Shown here piece by piece: positions 1-9,735 of a DNA stretch of 64,000 nucleotides. The first letter of the stretch is position 1, and each line of letters opens with the position of its first letter. A model generated the notes under the pieces. It ran no database searches. It saw only the letters and a list, made by a program, of their open reading frames with translations, and had not been told where the DNA came from. Source of the DNA: Gammaproteobacteria bacterium (lineage in GTDB: Bacteria; Pseudomonadota; Gammaproteobacteria; Poriferisulfidales; GCA-002705445); contig JABGXU010000007.1 of NCBI GenBank assembly GCA_018675635.1, positions 193,366 through 257,365 on the forward strand, read 5' to 3'. The translations under genes were made by a program, and so were the position numbers.

Positions 1-675
1 GATGTTATATCACATTATTATTGTGAACTTGTTGAATTAGAATTAAGCTTATTTAATGATGATAGCATTGAGAAAGCAAAAAAATATGTTAATAAAGCAA
101 TAAGCTATAATAATAATTCGTTAAGAGCTCTTATTTTAATAGGAAATATATCGTATGAAAATAAAAATTATACTGATGCTCTAAATAAATACATGATTGT
201 TCATGTCAAGCATCCTGAACAAGCTTATTTGGTAATAGGTAATCTTAAAAAAACATATGAAAAATTAAATTTAGATGATAATTTTTTTAGTTTTATAAAA
301 AATTTTTCAAAAAGAAGGAATCCAGTGGAAATGTATTCAAATTTGCATAATGAAATAGGTTTAGATATAAGTAACTCTGAAATTTCTGAATTATATGAAA
401 ATGAGTTTAGAGAGGGGAATCCATCACTTCCTATTTTATCTGAATATTTGGATTTAATTTCTAAAAACATAATTGCATTTGATAATATTAGCCTAAGAAA
501 TATAAAAAAATGCGTTGATATATATTCTTCAAAAGAAAATACACATCAATGTCAAAACTGTGGATTTAATAGTGTTACACATTACTGGCAGTGCCCTAGT
601 TGCCAAGAATGGTCTTCAATTAAAAAAAATATATTAAATAAATTAGAAAGTAGTACTTATGTCATACCAAAGTGA
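1..675 (+). CDS. lapB: LapB (YciM) lipopolysaccharide assembly protein, 5' partial
   Basis: The frame is open from the first base, so the start lies outside the window. About 224 residues are visible. The first part is helical TPR-like sequence. The C-terminus carries a rubredoxin-type zinc knuckle: CQNCGF followed by HYWQCPSCQEWSSIK, four cysteines in two CxxC pairs, which is the hallmark of LapB/YciM. In enterobacteria LapB is an inner-membrane-anchored TPR protein that guides FtsH to degrade LpxC and so limits LPS synthesis. That role is known for the family and inferred here. The next gene, pyrF, overlaps its end by 17 bases, the same neighbour as in E. coli. Confidence 0.9.
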   Translation, partial: DVISHYYCELVELELSLFNDDSIEKAKKYVNKAISYNNNSLRALILIGNISYENKNYTDALNKYMIVHVKHPEQAYLVIGNLKKTYEKLNLDDNFFSFIKNFSKRRNPVEMYSNLHNEIGLDISNSEISELYENEFREGNPSLPILSEYLDLISKNIIAFDNISLRNIKKCVDIYSSKENTHQCQNCGFNSVTHYWQCPSCQEWSSIKKNILNKLESSTYVIPK

Positions 676-1375
676 AGATGAATCTAAAATTATAGTTGCT
701 TTAGATTATAGTAATATACAGAATGCATTGAATTTAGCAAAACAATTAAATCCATCTTTATGTAAATTAAAAGTAGGTTTAGAACTTTATATAAGTTATG
801 GCCCTTCAATCATTGTAGAATTACATTCACTTGGATATAAAATTTTTTTAGATCTTAAACTTCATGATATACCTAACACGGTGATGAAAAGTTGTATAAC
901 TGCAGCAGAACTAGGCGTATGGATGCTTAATGTTCATAGTAGCGGCGGGAAGAACATGATGTCAAAAGCTATGCAAGCAATTATTCAAGGAAATTATAAA
1001 ACAATTTTGCTTGGAGTAACTGTATTAACATCGATGGATAATGACGAATTAAATGAAATTGGATATTCAAAAAATATAAGTGAGCAGGTATTAAATATGG
1101 CTGAATTATGTTACAAATCTAAATTAAATGGGGTTGTATGTTCAGCTCAAGAATCCAAATCTATAAAAAATAAATTTGCTAGTAATTTTATTTGTGTATG
1201 CCCAGGTATCAGAAATGCAGATGATAAGATTAATGATCAAAAGAGGGTTATGACTCCTGCTTTAGCAGCTAAAAATGGGGCTGATTATATAGTCGTCGGC
1301 AGGCCTATCACTAATAGTAGTGATCCATTGGAATCATTAATAAATATAAAAAAAGAATTTGATGAATCATCTTGA
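659..1375 (+). CDS. pyrF: Orotidine 5'-phosphate decarboxylase
   Basis: PyrF catalyses the last step of de novo UMP synthesis, OMP to UMP plus CO2, in the cytosol. The 238-residue length is normal. The N-terminal IVALDYSN strand, the KVGLEL segment and the catalytic DLKLHDIPNT motif (Asp-Lys-Asp charge network) are all present. Near the C-terminus PGIR and the phosphate-binding VVGRPIT segment are seen. It starts inside the lapB stop region with no obvious Shine-Dalgarno sequence, so it is probably translationally coupled to lapB. galU follows after 9 bases, so lapB-pyrF-galU may be one transcript. Confidence 0.95.
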   Translation: MSYQSEDESKIIVALDYSNIQNALNLAKQLNPSLCKLKVGLELYISYGPSIIVELHSLGYKIFLDLKLHDIPNTVMKSCITAAELGVWMLNVHSSGGKNMMSKAMQAIIQGNYKTILLGVTVLTSMDNDELNEIGYSKNISEQVLNMAELCYKSKLNGVVCSAQESKSIKNKFASNFICVCPGIRNADDKINDQKRVMTPALAAKNGADYIVVGRPITNSSDPLESLINIKKEFDESS

Positions 1376-1384
1376 TAAATAATA

Positions 1385-2272
1385 ATGAAAATTAGTAATA
1401 AATTAAAAGTAGCTGTTTTTCCAGTAGCAGGAATGGGAACAAGGTTTTTACCTGCTACAAAAGCAAGCCCAAAAGAAATGCTGCCTATAGTTGATAAACC
1501 ATTAATACAATATGCTGTAGAAGAAGCTATAGAGGCAGGGATTGATACTTTAATATTTATTACAAATAAGAATAAAATTAGCATACAAAATCATTTTGAT
1601 AAAGCATATGAGCTGGAAGAAGAATTAGTAAGAAAAAAGAGAGATAAAGAACTTTTACTAATACAGAATATCATTCCTAGTAATGTTAAATGTATATATA
1701 TTAGACAGCATCAAGCGCTAGGATTAGGGCATGCTGTTCTTTGTGCAGAAAAAACTGTAGGCAATAATCCATTTGCTGTAATTCTTGCAGACGATATGAT
1801 TTTATCATCAGGTAGCGGTTGTTTAAAGCAGATGGTTGAACGATATGAAGAATTAAATTCTAGTATAATTGCTGTTGAAAAAGTGAAAAAAAATTTATTA
1901 AATGAATATGGAATTATTAATGGTATAAAGAATAACAATAATGATGATTGGACATTATTAGATATTATTGAAAAACCAGATAATGATAAAGCTCCAAGTG
2001 ATATGGGTGTTGTAGGTAGATATATTTTAAATCCATCAATATTTGATTTATTAAAAAATACTGAAAAAGGTTCTGGTGGAGAAATCCAATTAACAGATGC
2101 TATTGCGAAGCAAATCAAGAAAGAAAAAGTTTATGCTTATGAGTTTAAAGGAAAAAGATTTGATTGTGGTAATAAGTTAGGTTTTTTACAAGCAACAATA
2201 GAATATGGTTTAACTCATAATGGAGTATCAAAAGATCTTAAGAAATATCTTAAAACTTTAGATCTGGATTAA
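1385..2272 (+). CDS. galU: UTP--glucose-1-phosphate uridylyltransferase
   Basis: GalU makes UDP-glucose from UTP and glucose-1-phosphate for LPS core, capsule and storage sugars. The 295 residues match the usual bacterial length. The nucleotidyltransferase signature GMGTRFLPATKASPKEM is at about residues 16-32, followed by PIVDKP. The sugar-binding GSGGEIQLTDA motif lies in the C-terminal third. The gene is nine bases after pyrF. Its stop is four bases from the tRNA-Asn gene on the other strand. Confidence 0.95.
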   Translation: MKISNKLKVAVFPVAGMGTRFLPATKASPKEMLPIVDKPLIQYAVEEAIEAGIDTLIFITNKNKISIQNHFDKAYELEEELVRKKRDKELLLIQNIIPSNVKCIYIRQHQALGLGHAVLCAEKTVGNNPFAVILADDMILSSGSGCLKQMVERYEELNSSIIAVEKVKKNLLNEYGIINGIKNNNNDDWTLLDIIEKPDNDKAPSDMGVVGRYILNPSIFDLLKNTEKGSGGEIQLTDAIAKQIKKEKVYAYEFKGKRFDCGNKLGFLQATIEYGLTHNGVSKDLKKYLKTLDLD

Positions 2273-2275
2273 AAA

Positions 2276-2351
2276 TGGCTCCCCCGGACGGGCTCGAACC
2301 GCCGACCTAGTGATTAACAGTCACCCGCTCTACCAACTGAGCTACAGGGGA
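2276..2351 (-). tRNA. tRNA-Asn (anticodon GTT)
   Basis: Read on the minus strand this is a 76-nt cloverleaf. A 7-bp acceptor stem pairs TCCCCTG with CGGGGGA (one T-G pair), discriminator G is followed by an encoded CCA. The anticodon loop reads CT-GTT-AA, giving GTT (Asn), and a TTCGAGC T-loop is present. It sits between convergent galU and the minus-strand aminotransferase gene. Confidence 0.97.
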
Positions 2352-2368
2352 ATAAATCGTGAATAGAC

Positions 2369-2374
2369 ATTATA
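2369..2374 (-). promoter_or_regulatory. Candidate -10 box for tRNA-Asn
   Basis: On the minus strand an exact TATAAT lies 17 bases upstream of the mature tRNA 5' end. A weak TTATGA match sits about 17 bp further upstream as a possible -35. The assignment rests on consensus and position only. Confidence 0.5.
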
Positions 2375-2436
2375 CGTATTTTTTTTATTTTTCATAATGT
2401 TATTCTATTTGATTAGATTTAAGTAGAATTAAGAAA

Positions 2437-3615
2437 TTACCCTAAAATATTTTTTATTCTTCTGACAGCTTTTTGTAAATTTTCTAAGCTTGTCGCAAAA
2501 GATATTCTAATATGATTTGGAGAACCAAATGCTGTACCAGGAACTACAGCAACTTCAGCTTTATTTAACAAATACTCTGCTAATTCAAAATCATCATTTA
2601 TACCTGAAATTCTATTAATTACTCCATCTACATTAACAAACGCATAAAAGGATCCTTCTGGTTTTTTATAACTTATACCTTCAATTTTATTTAGTTCACT
2701 ATGTAAAAATTCAGACCTTATTTCATATTCTTTAACCATGTCAGAAATTTCTTTCCTCCCCCCTTCTAAAGCTGCTTTAGCTGCAGATTGTGCTATAGAA
2801 CAAGTGCATGAAGTACTTTGAGACTGAATTTTTTTCATTGCGCTAATTATATCTACATGTCCTGCTGCGTATCCAATTCTCCATCCTGTCATCGCATATG
2901 CTTTAGAAACACCATTTAAAATCACAGTTTGATCATATAGTTCTGGGCAAACATTTTGAATGTTAGTAAATTTTTTATTATTAAATATTACATGTTCATA
3001 AATGTCATCTGATGCAATTATTATATCTGGATAATTTTTTAAAACGTCACCGATTTCTTTTAAATCTTCTACGTTGTATATAAACCCAGAGGGATTAGAG
3101 GGGCTATTTAATAAGAGCATTCTAGTTTTTTTGGTAATACTTTCTTCTAAAATTTTACCAGTAATTTTAAAATCGGTTTCACTTGTTGTGTTAACAAAAA
3201 TAGGAGTTGCGTCTGATAATTTTACAATTTCAGGATATGAGACCCAGTAAGGAGATGGAATTAAAACTTCGTCTCCTAAGTCTAAAGTTGCCTGACATAG
3301 ATTATAAATACTTTGTTTGCAGCCAGTTGATACTATTATTTGGTCAGCTGAATAATTTAAATTATTTTCATTCTTAAATTTTTTCACGATAGCTTCTTTT
3401 AAATTAAGCATACCATCTACCGGGGTATATTTAGTATTACCAGTATTTATTGCATCTATAGCTGCTTTCTTTATATATTCTGGTGTATCAAAATCGGGCT
3501 CGCCAGCACTAAGAGATATAATATCTTTACCTTTTGCCATTAGTTCACGAGCTTTCATGCTCATGGCTATTGTCGCAGATGTTTTAGTATTCGAGATTCT
3601 CTTTGAGAGTTTCAT
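2437..3615 (-). CDS. Class I/II aminotransferase, aspartate aminotransferase-like (AspB/AatA type)
   Basis: A PLP-dependent fold-type I aminotransferase of 392 residues, the usual length of the I-gamma aspartate aminotransferases. The N-terminal SLSAGEPDFDTPEYI motif, the SPSNPSG substrate-carboxylate region and the PLP-lysine segment NGVSKAYAMTGWRIGY are all present. The arginine in HIRISFA would bind the substrate alpha-carboxylate. The likely reaction is aspartate plus 2-oxoglutarate to oxaloacetate plus glutamate. Related enzymes can act on other amino acids or prephenate, so the substrate is inferred. It diverges from uvrB across a roughly 100-base AT-rich gap. Confidence 0.85.
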   Translation of the reverse strand: MKLSKRISNTKTSATIAMSMKARELMAKGKDIISLSAGEPDFDTPEYIKKAAIDAINTGNTKYTPVDGMLNLKEAIVKKFKNENNLNYSADQIIVSTGCKQSIYNLCQATLDLGDEVLIPSPYWVSYPEIVKLSDATPIFVNTTSETDFKITGKILEESITKKTRMLLLNSPSNPSGFIYNVEDLKEIGDVLKNYPDIIIASDDIYEHVIFNNKKFTNIQNVCPELYDQTVILNGVSKAYAMTGWRIGYAAGHVDIISAMKKIQSQSTSCTCSIAQSAAKAALEGGRKEISDMVKEYEIRSEFLHSELNKIEGISYKKPEGSFYAFVNVDGVINRISGINDDFELAEYLLNKAEVAVVPGTAFGSPNHIRISFATSLENLQKAVRRIKNILG

Positions 3616-3682
3616 TATTTAAAAAATGTATATATAAATTTAAATAGATATTATGATATTCTAATCTAAAATCATAGCTTAT

Positions 3683-3712
3683 TTTTCATTAAAAACAATT
3701 TTTTTATATAAT
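3683..3712 (+). promoter_or_regulatory. Candidate uvrB promoter close to the start codon
   Basis: TTTTCA (3683-3688) and an exact TATAAT (3707-3712) are separated by 18 bases. The ATG of uvrB begins only 4 bases after the -10, so the predicted transcript would begin at or just after the ATG. No LexA-type palindrome (CTGT-N8-ACAG) is visible here, unlike in E. coli uvrB. Confidence 0.4.
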
Positions 3713-3716
3713 GTAA

Positions 3717-5738
3717 ATGAATAAAAAAAAATTTGAACTAGCGTCAAAATACAACCCAGCGGGAGACCAGCCTGCAGCAATCAAAAAATTGCTTGAAGGC
3801 TTAGATTCTGGGCTGAATTCGCAAGTACTTTTGGGGGTTACTGGGTCAGGAAAAACGTTTACTATTGCCAACATAATAGAAAAATTACAAAGACCCACAA
3901 TTGTCCTTGCGCCAAATAAAACTTTAGCAGCTCAATTATATGGAGAAATGAAGGTGTATTTTCCAAAGAACGCAGTTGAATATTTTGTGTCTTATTATGA
4001 TTATTATCAGCCAGAAGCTTATGTTCCAGCGAAAGATAGTTATATTGAAAAAGATGCAGCTATAAATGAACATATTGAGCAAATGAGATTGTCTGCAACA
4101 AAAGCTTTATTTGAAAGATCAGATACTATAATTGTTGCATCAGTTTCTTCAATCTATGGGTTAGGCGATGCAAAATCTTATCAAAATATGGTACTTCATT
4201 TATCTAGAGGGGAAATAATTGACCAAAGAAAAATATTAAGAAGACTAGCTGAAATTCAATATACAAGAAATCAATTAGAACTTAAAAGAGGAACTTTTAG
4301 AGTAAATGGTGATATTATTGATGTACACCCGGCTGATTCTGAGAATGAAGCAGTTAGAATAGAGTTATTTGGTGATGAAATTGAAAAATTAAGTATCTTT
4401 GATTTCTTAACTGGTGAAGTTTTAAAAGTTGTACCTCGATTAACTATTTATCCAAAAACCCATTATGTAACACCAAGAGAAGTTTTATTAAAAGCAGTAG
4501 ATGACATTAGTGTTGAGTTAGATCTAAGGTTAAAAGAGTTTAGAGATGAAAATAAACTTGTAGAAGCGCAAAGATTAGAGGAAAGGACAAAATTTGATTT
4601 AGAAATGATTAAAGAAATTGGTTATTGTTCAGGCATAGAAAATTATTCTAGATATTTGTCAGGGAGAAATTCTGGAGAAGCTCCGCCTTGTTTAATTGAT
4701 TATATGCCATCTAATGCATTAATGATCATGGATGAGAGCCATGTGACAGTTCCTCAATTTAAGGGAATGTTCAAAGGTGACAGGTCTAGAAAACAGACCT
4801 TAGTAGATTTTGGCTTTAGGTTGCCATCTGCACTTGATAATAGACCATTAATGTTTGAAGAGTTTGAGATTTTATCTCCACAAATAATATATATGTCTGC
4901 TACACCTGGTGACTATGAGATTGAAAAATGTGACCAGATTGCTGAACAAGTAGTTAGACCAACTGGCCTTATAGACCCAAATATAGAAGTTAGGCCAGCA
5001 GAAACTCAAGTAGATGACTTGTTAAGTGAAATTTCTAAAATTGTCGAAAAAAATGAGAGAGTTTTAGTAACTACATTAACAAAAAGAATGTCCGAAGATT
5101 TAGCAAGTTATTTGCAGGAACATAATATTAAGGTTAAATATTTACATTCAGATATAGACACGGTAGAAAGAGTAGAAATTATAAGGGGGTTAAGATTAGG
5201 AGATTTTGATGTATTAGTTGGTATTAATTTACTAAGAGAAGGTTTAGATATACCAGAGGTATCGTTAGTAGCTATTTTAGACGCTGATAAAGAAGGATTT
5301 TTAAGATCTGATAAATCTTTAATACAGACTATAGGAAGGGCTGCTAGAAATATTAACGGAAAAGCCATTTTATATGCAGATGTTATAACGGGATCAATTC
5401 AAAGAACAATTGACGAAACTGATAGAAGGCGTAAAAAACAAATATTATATAACAAAGAAAATAATATTAAGCCAAAAGGCGTTATTAAATCTATATCTGA
5501 TATTATGGAAGCGCAAAAAATAGATAAAAATGATGAAAAATATATAGATAAAAAATTTACAGAAGAATTTACAGGAATTAGTCCATTAATAGCTGTGAGA
5601 AAAATAAACAAACTTGAAAAAAAAATGTACGAATACGCAACAAATCTAGAATTTGAAAAAGCATCAAAAATTAGAGATGAAATCAAGAAAATTAAAGATT
5701 TTATTTTTTCTTCATCAGAACTAGAAACAGGAAGCTAA
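3717..5738 (+). CDS. uvrB: Excinuclease ABC subunit B
   Basis: UvrB is the damage-verifying helicase-like subunit of nucleotide excision repair. It receives DNA from UvrA and recruits UvrC. The 673 residues are the normal length. Walker A GVTGSGKT is near residues 40-47, the beta-hairpin region includes [14 protein letters not shown], and helicase motifs include [13 protein letters not shown] and QTIGRAARN. The C-terminal UVR domain ([21 protein letters not shown]) that binds UvrC is intact. Its last four bases overlap the end of the convergent reductase gene. Confidence 0.98.
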   Translation: MNKKKFELASKYNPAGDQPAAIKKLLEGLDSGLNSQVLLGVTGSGKTFTIANIIEKLQRPTIVLAPNKTLAAQLYGEMKVYFPKNAVEYFVSYYDYYQPEAYVPAKDSYIEKDAAINEHIEQMRLSATKALFERSDTIIVASVSSIYGLGDAKSYQNMVLHLSRGEIIDQRKILRRLAEIQYTRNQLELKRGTFRVNGDIIDVHPADSENEAVRIELFGDEIEKLSIFDFLTGEVLKVVPRLTIYPKTHYVTPREVLLKAVDDISVELDLRLKEFRDENKLVEAQRLEERTKFDLEMIKEIGYCSGIENYSRYLSGRNSGEAPPCLIDYMPSNALMIMDESHVTVPQFKGMFKGDRSRKQTLVDFGFRLPSALDNRPLMFEEFEILSPQIIYMSATPGDYEIEKCDQIAEQVVRPTGLIDPNIEVRPAETQVDDLLSEISKIVEKNERVLVTTLTKRMSEDLASYLQEHNIKVKYLHSDIDTVERVEIIRGLRLGDFDVLVGINLLREGLDIPEVSLVAILDADKEGFLRSDKSLIQTIGRAARNINGKAILYADVITGSIQRTIDETDRRRKKQILYNKENNIKPKGVIKSISDIMEAQKIDKNDEKYIDKKFTEEFTGISPLIAVRKINKLEKKMYEYATNLEFEKASKIRDEIKKIKDFIFSSSELETGS

Positions 5739-6721
5739 TGCATCTTGATAACTATTTTTCCAGTAGTGTTCCCTTTAATCATTTTTTTTGAAAATTTTAC
5801 CACATCATTTAAGTATATGGTTTTAGCAGCTATTTTTCGAAGATGTTTAGGTTTATATATATTAGCAATCTTACTCCAAATCATATTTCTTCGTTGTTTT
5901 GGATAGTTTGTAGAACTTATACCAAGTATATTTACACTCCTTATAATAAAAGGGAAAACATTAGTATTTAACTCTGAACTTAAAGCCATACCTATAGAAA
6001 CAATGTTGCCATTATCTTTTGTACTTTTTATTAACCAACTGAGAATGTTGCCACCTACATTATCAATACCGCCAGCAAAAATTTTACTATTTAATTTTTT
6101 TTTGTTAATTTCAGGCTCTTTATTTATTATATCTTTAGCGCCGATACTTTTTAAATATACGTTCATATTTTTTTTTCGAGTATATGCAATAACGTAAAAT
6201 CCTAAGTTATTCATCATATCAATTGCTAAGCTTCCAACACCACCTGTAGCTCCAGTAACTAATATAGGTCCATTATCAACTTTTTGTTTATTTAATAGAA
6301 TTTTTTCAATAGCAATAGCCGCTGTAAATCCAGCAGTACCAATTTGCATAGCGCTTAGTAAATTTAATTTTTCAGGAACATGGATAAGGCAATCTTCATT
6401 AATATAAATATATTCTGAAAAACCACCGTTTATATTTTCTCCCAAACCTGACCCTGTTGCTAGAACTTTATCGCCTTTAGAGAATTTTTTTGAATTACTT
6501 TCTATTACTGTACCTGAAAAGTCTAGGCCTGCTGTTAAATTGCTAGTAAGAATAATTTTTGCTGCACCTGTTACAGATAATGCGTCCTTATAATTTAGAC
6601 ATGAATACTTTATTTTAACGAGAATCTCTTTATTGAGAAGTTCTCTAAAAAGAGACTGAATTATTGAAACTTTATGTTTGTTATTAAAATATGAAATATT
6701 TAATGATTTATAAAGTTTCAT
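5735..6721 (-). CDS. MDR-family acrylyl-CoA reductase-like / YhdH-type quinone oxidoreductase
   Basis: A 328-residue zinc-independent medium-chain dehydrogenase/reductase. It has the NYKDAL motif at about residues 43-48, a GLDFSGTV segment, IGTAGFTAA, and the NADPH-binding [12 protein letters not shown]ossmann motif at about residue 154. This combination is typical of the YhdH/AcuI group. AcuI reduces toxic acryloyl-CoA to propionyl-CoA with NADPH, for example during DMSP breakdown in marine bacteria. YhdH from E. coli has the same activity. The function is inferred from family; no DMSP genes are nearby. It converges on uvrB with a 4-base overlap and lies 4 bases beyond purK on the same strand. 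Confidence 0.75.
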   Translation of the reverse strand: MKLYKSLNISYFNNKHKVSIIQSLFRELLNKEILVKIKYSCLNYKDALSVTGAAKIILTSNLTAGLDFSGTVIESNSKKFSKGDKVLATGSGLGENINGGFSEYIYINEDCLIHVPEKLNLLSAMQIGTAGFTAAIAIEKILLNKQKVDNGPILVTGATGGVGSLAIDMMNNLGFYVIAYTRKKNMNVYLKSIGAKDIINKEPEINKKKLNSKIFAGGIDNVGGNILSWLIKSTKDNGNIVSIGMALSSELNTNVFPFIIRSVNILGISSTNYPKQRRNMIWSKIANIYKPKHLRKIAAKTIYLNDVVKFSKKMIKGNTTGKIVIKMH

Positions 6722-6725
6722 TATA

Positions 6726-7844
6726 TTAAATTAAACTATTAAATAATTTATCAGCAATTTTTTCTGCGGAAGTAATAGATTTATCAATAACAGTAATATG
6801 GCCCATTTTTCTACCAGGCTTTGCTATATCTTTATTATATAGGTGTAAAAATATATTTTCTTTATCAGTAGGAATAAAATTAGGAGTGCTATTTAACCAG
6901 AGATCTCCTAGTAAATTTATCATAACTGTAGAACTTTTAAGAGAAGAGCATTTAGGCTCCTGTTTAGTTAAAATTTTCACTTGATGTTCAAATTGTGATA
7001 TATCGCACCCTTCAATAGAATAATGGCCACTATTATGAGTTCTGGGAGCTATCTCATTAACTAATATATTATTATCGTTATCAATAAAAAATTCTATACA
7101 AATAATTCCTTCATAATTAAGGCTATGTATAATTTTTTTTGATATATCTCTAATTACGTTTTCAGAGTCCAAAGTAATTTTTGCTGGCACTAATGATTTA
7201 TGTAAAATATTATTAATATGTATATTCTCGCTTATCGGAAGAAATATAATTTTATTTTTATAACATGCAGCCACTTGAGAAACTTCTTTATATAACTTTA
7301 CTTTTTTTTCTAAAACATAATTTGTAACACCTGCATCATTATAAGCGATAACAAGATCATTAAAGTTATTAATTACAGATTGACCTTTACCATCGTAACC
7401 AAAAGCACTAGTTTTTAAAATATATGGCCAATCATTAATATGATTTAATAAATTTAAATCTTCACTAGAATTTATTTCATAATATTTAGTTGTTGGAATA
7501 TTCGCACTTTTTAAGAATTTTTTCTCAAGAGATCTATTTTGTGTAATTTTTAAAGATTGTGAAGATGGGTAAACTTCAATTTTATTTTCTAAAGTTTTTA
7601 GAGTTTTGTATGGTATATTTTCAAATTCTGTTGTGCAGACATCACACTCATTCATAATACTTTGTAATGCATTTTTGTCTGTATATTCTGCATTAATGAA
7701 TTTATTTGCAATTTTTCCAGCTGGGCAATTTTTATCTGGATCAAGCACTAAAATCTTTTCCCCCATTGATTGTGCTTTTTCAGTAAACATAAGACCTAAT
7801 TGGCCTCCACCTAGCATGGCAATTAATTTTTTTTTATTACTCAT
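6726..7844 (-). CDS. purK: N5-carboxyaminoimidazole ribonucleotide synthase
   Basis: PurK carboxylates AIR to N5-CAIR using ATP and bicarbonate in purine synthesis. The 372-residue length is slightly above that of E. coli PurK. The N-terminal MLGGGQLG dinucleotide-like loop, the ATP-grasp lysine segment LKTSAFGYDGKGQ, and the metal-binding VNEIAPRTHNSGHYS motif are all present. It begins 5 bases after purE ends on the same strand, so purE-purK form one transcription unit as in most bacteria. Confidence 0.95.
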   Translation of the reverse strand: MSNKKKLIAMLGGGQLGLMFTEKAQSMGEKILVLDPDKNCPAGKIANKFINAEYTDKNALQSIMNECDVCTTEFENIPYKTLKTLENKIEVYPSSQSLKITQNRSLEKKFLKSANIPTTKYYEINSSEDLNLLNHINDWPYILKTSAFGYDGKGQSVINNFNDLVIAYNDAGVTNYVLEKKVKLYKEVSQVAACYKNKIIFLPISENIHINNILHKSLVPAKITLDSENVIRDISKKIIHSLNYEGIICIEFFIDNDNNILVNEIAPRTHNSGHYSIEGCDISQFEHQVKILTKQEPKCSSLKSSTVMINLLGDLWLNSTPNFIPTDKENIFLHLYNKDIAKPGRKMGHITVIDKSITSAEKIADKLFNSLI

Positions 7845-7849
7845 TTAAT

Positions 7850-8344
7850 TTAGTCTAATTTTGCTTCAATTACTTTATTTTTCTGTGTTTTTCTAAATTC
7901 TGTAAGTTTCTTTTCTAATGATTTGTCGTTGCTCGCTAAAATTGATACTGCAAACAATGCTGCATTTGAAGCACCAGCTTCTCCTATTGCAAACGTTGCG
8001 ACTGGCACACCTTTTGGCATTTGAACAATTGAGAGAAGTGAATCGTTTCCTTTTAAATGTTTGGTTGGAATTGGGACACCTAATATTGGCAATTCTGTTT
8101 TAGCTGCTAGCATTCCAGGCAGATGCGCAGCACCACCAGCACCTGCAATAATGCATTTGATTCCTCTTTTTTTAGCACTTTCTGCATATTCGTACATTAT
8201 GTCTGGCGTTCTATGTGCTGATACAACTTTTGATTCATATTTGATGCCAAATTCTTCTAATACTTCTGTAGTTAGTTTCATTATTGGCCAATCACTATCA
8301 CTGCCCATTACAACACCTATAATTGGATTTTTGCTTTCGGCCAT
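7850..8344 (-). CDS. purE: N5-carboxyaminoimidazole ribonucleotide mutase
   Basis: PurE converts N5-CAIR to CAIR, the step after PurK. The 164 residues fit class I PurE. The signature MGSDSDWP is at about residues 14-21, followed by the VVSAHRTP motif with the catalytic histidine and [11 protein letters not shown]. An AGGGG Shine-Dalgarno sequence lies 8 bases before the ATG on the minus strand. The gene diverges from purC across 100 bases, so three purine genes share one intergenic region. Confidence 0.97.
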   Translation of the reverse strand: MAESKNPIIGVVMGSDSDWPIMKLTTEVLEEFGIKYESKVVSAHRTPDIMYEYAESAKKRGIKCIIAGAGGAAHLPGMLAAKTELPILGVPIPTKHLKGNDSLLSIVQMPKGVPVATFAIGEAGASNAALFAVSILASNDKSLEKKLTEFRKTQKNKVIEAKLD

Positions 8345-8431
8345 GTCAGTTACCCCTAGTCGTAAATATGATATTATAATATATAAATCATAAGCTATCT
8401 ATAGAATCACAATAATATACGAATATTTAGA

Positions 8432-8437
8432 TATTAT
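8432..8437 (+). promoter_or_regulatory. Candidate -10 of purC, 7 nt before ATG
   Basis: TATTAT ends exactly 7 bases before the purC start codon, and no Shine-Dalgarno sequence fits between them. This predicts a transcript starting at the ATG. It is one of six starts in the window with this arrangement. Confidence 0.4.
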
Positions 8438-8444
8438 AAAATTT

Positions 8445-9329
8445 ATGAAAAATATTTTACATACATCAAACATTAAGAGTCTTAAGAAAATTTACCAAGG
8501 TAAAGTTAGAGATATATATGAAGTTGACGAAAATAATATACTTATAATATCAACTGATAGAGTATCAGTTTTTGATGTTGTTTTGCCAACACCTATACCT
8601 GAGAAAGGCATAATCTTAAACAAGGTCTCAAATTTTTGGTTCAAAAAATTTGAAGGTTTAGTAGAAAATCATTTAAGCAATATTAATATTCAAGATTTAA
8701 AAATATCTGACGATGAATACGAGCAAATAGAAGGTCGCTCTGTAATAGTAAAAAAATTGAAAGCCTTGCCAATAGAATCAATAGTAAGAAGTTATTTAAT
8801 TGGCTCAGGTTATTCTGATTATCTATCAAAAGGCTCTATTTGTGACATAGAGCTTCCAAAAGATATGAAAATGGCATCTAAATTACCAAATATAATATTT
8901 ACACCATCAACAAAAGCTGAAATTGGCAATCATGATATTAATATAAATTTTACTGAAATGAAAAAATTAATTGGTGACAAGATATCAAAAGCTGTTAAAG
9001 ATGTTAGTGTAAAAATATTTAGAGAAGCTGAAGATTTTTTATCAAATAAAGATATTATACTAGCTGATACTAAATTTGAATTTGGGCTAGAAGATACTGG
9101 AAAATTAGTCTTAATGGATGAATTATTAACACCTGATTCATCTAGATTTTGGTTATCTAAATCTTATGAAGAAGGAATAAGTCCGTTAAGTTTAGATAAG
9201 CAATTTATAAGAGACTACGTGAAAAGCATATCATGGAGTGATACAATGCCAGCCCCAGAATTGCCTGATGACATAGTAGAAAAAACTTTTGAAAAATATA
9301 AAGACTTAAAAAAAATATTAATTAGTTAA
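8445..9329 (+). CDS. purC: Phosphoribosylaminoimidazole-succinocarboxamide (SAICAR) synthase
   Basis: PurC condenses CAIR with aspartate using ATP. At 294 residues it is the longer, Saccharomyces/Pseudomonadota-type SAICAR synthase rather than the roughly 237-residue E. coli form. The YQGKVRDIYEVDEN strand-loop at about residues 16-29, STDRVSVFDVV, the VRSYLIGSGY motif, and LADTKFEFG followed by LTPDSSRFW are all characteristic. It diverges from purEK. The leader lacks a Shine-Dalgarno sequence. Confidence 0.95.
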   Translation: MKNILHTSNIKSLKKIYQGKVRDIYEVDENNILIISTDRVSVFDVVLPTPIPEKGIILNKVSNFWFKKFEGLVENHLSNINIQDLKISDDEYEQIEGRSVIVKKLKALPIESIVRSYLIGSGYSDYLSKGSICDIELPKDMKMASKLPNIIFTPSTKAEIGNHDININFTEMKKLIGDKISKAVKDVSVKIFREAEDFLSNKDIILADTKFEFGLEDTGKLVLMDELLTPDSSRFWLSKSYEEGISPLSLDKQFIRDYVKSISWSDTMPAPELPDDIVEKTFEKYKDLKKILIS

Positions 9330-9392
9330 AAATATGATTAAATGTATCACTTTTTATTTAGATGATACTCTAAGGATAATTAAGAGGTAAAT

Positions 9393-9731
9393 ATGAATAA
9401 TAATGAAGATTATGAAAAATTAGAAAAGCAAGTCGGAACACTTAAATTTGTAGTATTAATTATGGCTGCAGCCCTAATATATAATTCAGCAATTAAAACA
9501 GGAATGTTAGGAGAATATAAGATTACTGCAAGCACAATAGCTGCTCAAACAATTCTTTTAAAAGGAAATAATAATACGAATTTAGGTAAAATAAGTGTAG
9601 ATAAAGATAATAAAATTAGTATTACTTTATCTAGTGAAAAAAACCAAATAATAATAGATCCTAGTAAAATTGAGCTTATAGAAATTAATGACTCCATTGA
9701 TAGTGTAATATTAAAGATCCCGAGAAATTAA
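9393..9731 (+). CDS. Small membrane-anchored protein of unknown function
   Basis: I do not recognise this 112-residue protein. An acidic N-terminus of about 15 residues is followed by one hydrophobic segment (about residues 19-36). The remaining 75 residues are polar and rich in T/S/I/N, with alternating patterns such as KISVDKDNKISITLSS that suggest beta-strands. This looks like a single-pass protein with a small beta-rich exposed domain. The start is well supported by AAGAGG a few bases before the ATG. It lies 63 bases after purC and converges on the TonB receptor gene, leaving 4 bases between the stops. Confidence 0.7.
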   Translation: MNNNEDYEKLEKQVGTLKFVVLIMAAALIYNSAIKTGMLGEYKITASTIAAQTILLKGNNNTNLGKISVDKDNKISITLSSEKNQIIIDPSKIELIEINDSIDSVILKIPRN

Positions 9732-9735
9732 ATTA

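Noticed and set aside
3616..3716. LexA/SOS box before uvrB
   Set aside because: TA-rich stretches such as TGTATATATAAA occur but there is no CTGT-N8-ACAG palindrome.
8061..8393. Open frame opposite purE
   Set aside because: It is fully antisense to purE with no family resemblance; purE itself is certain.
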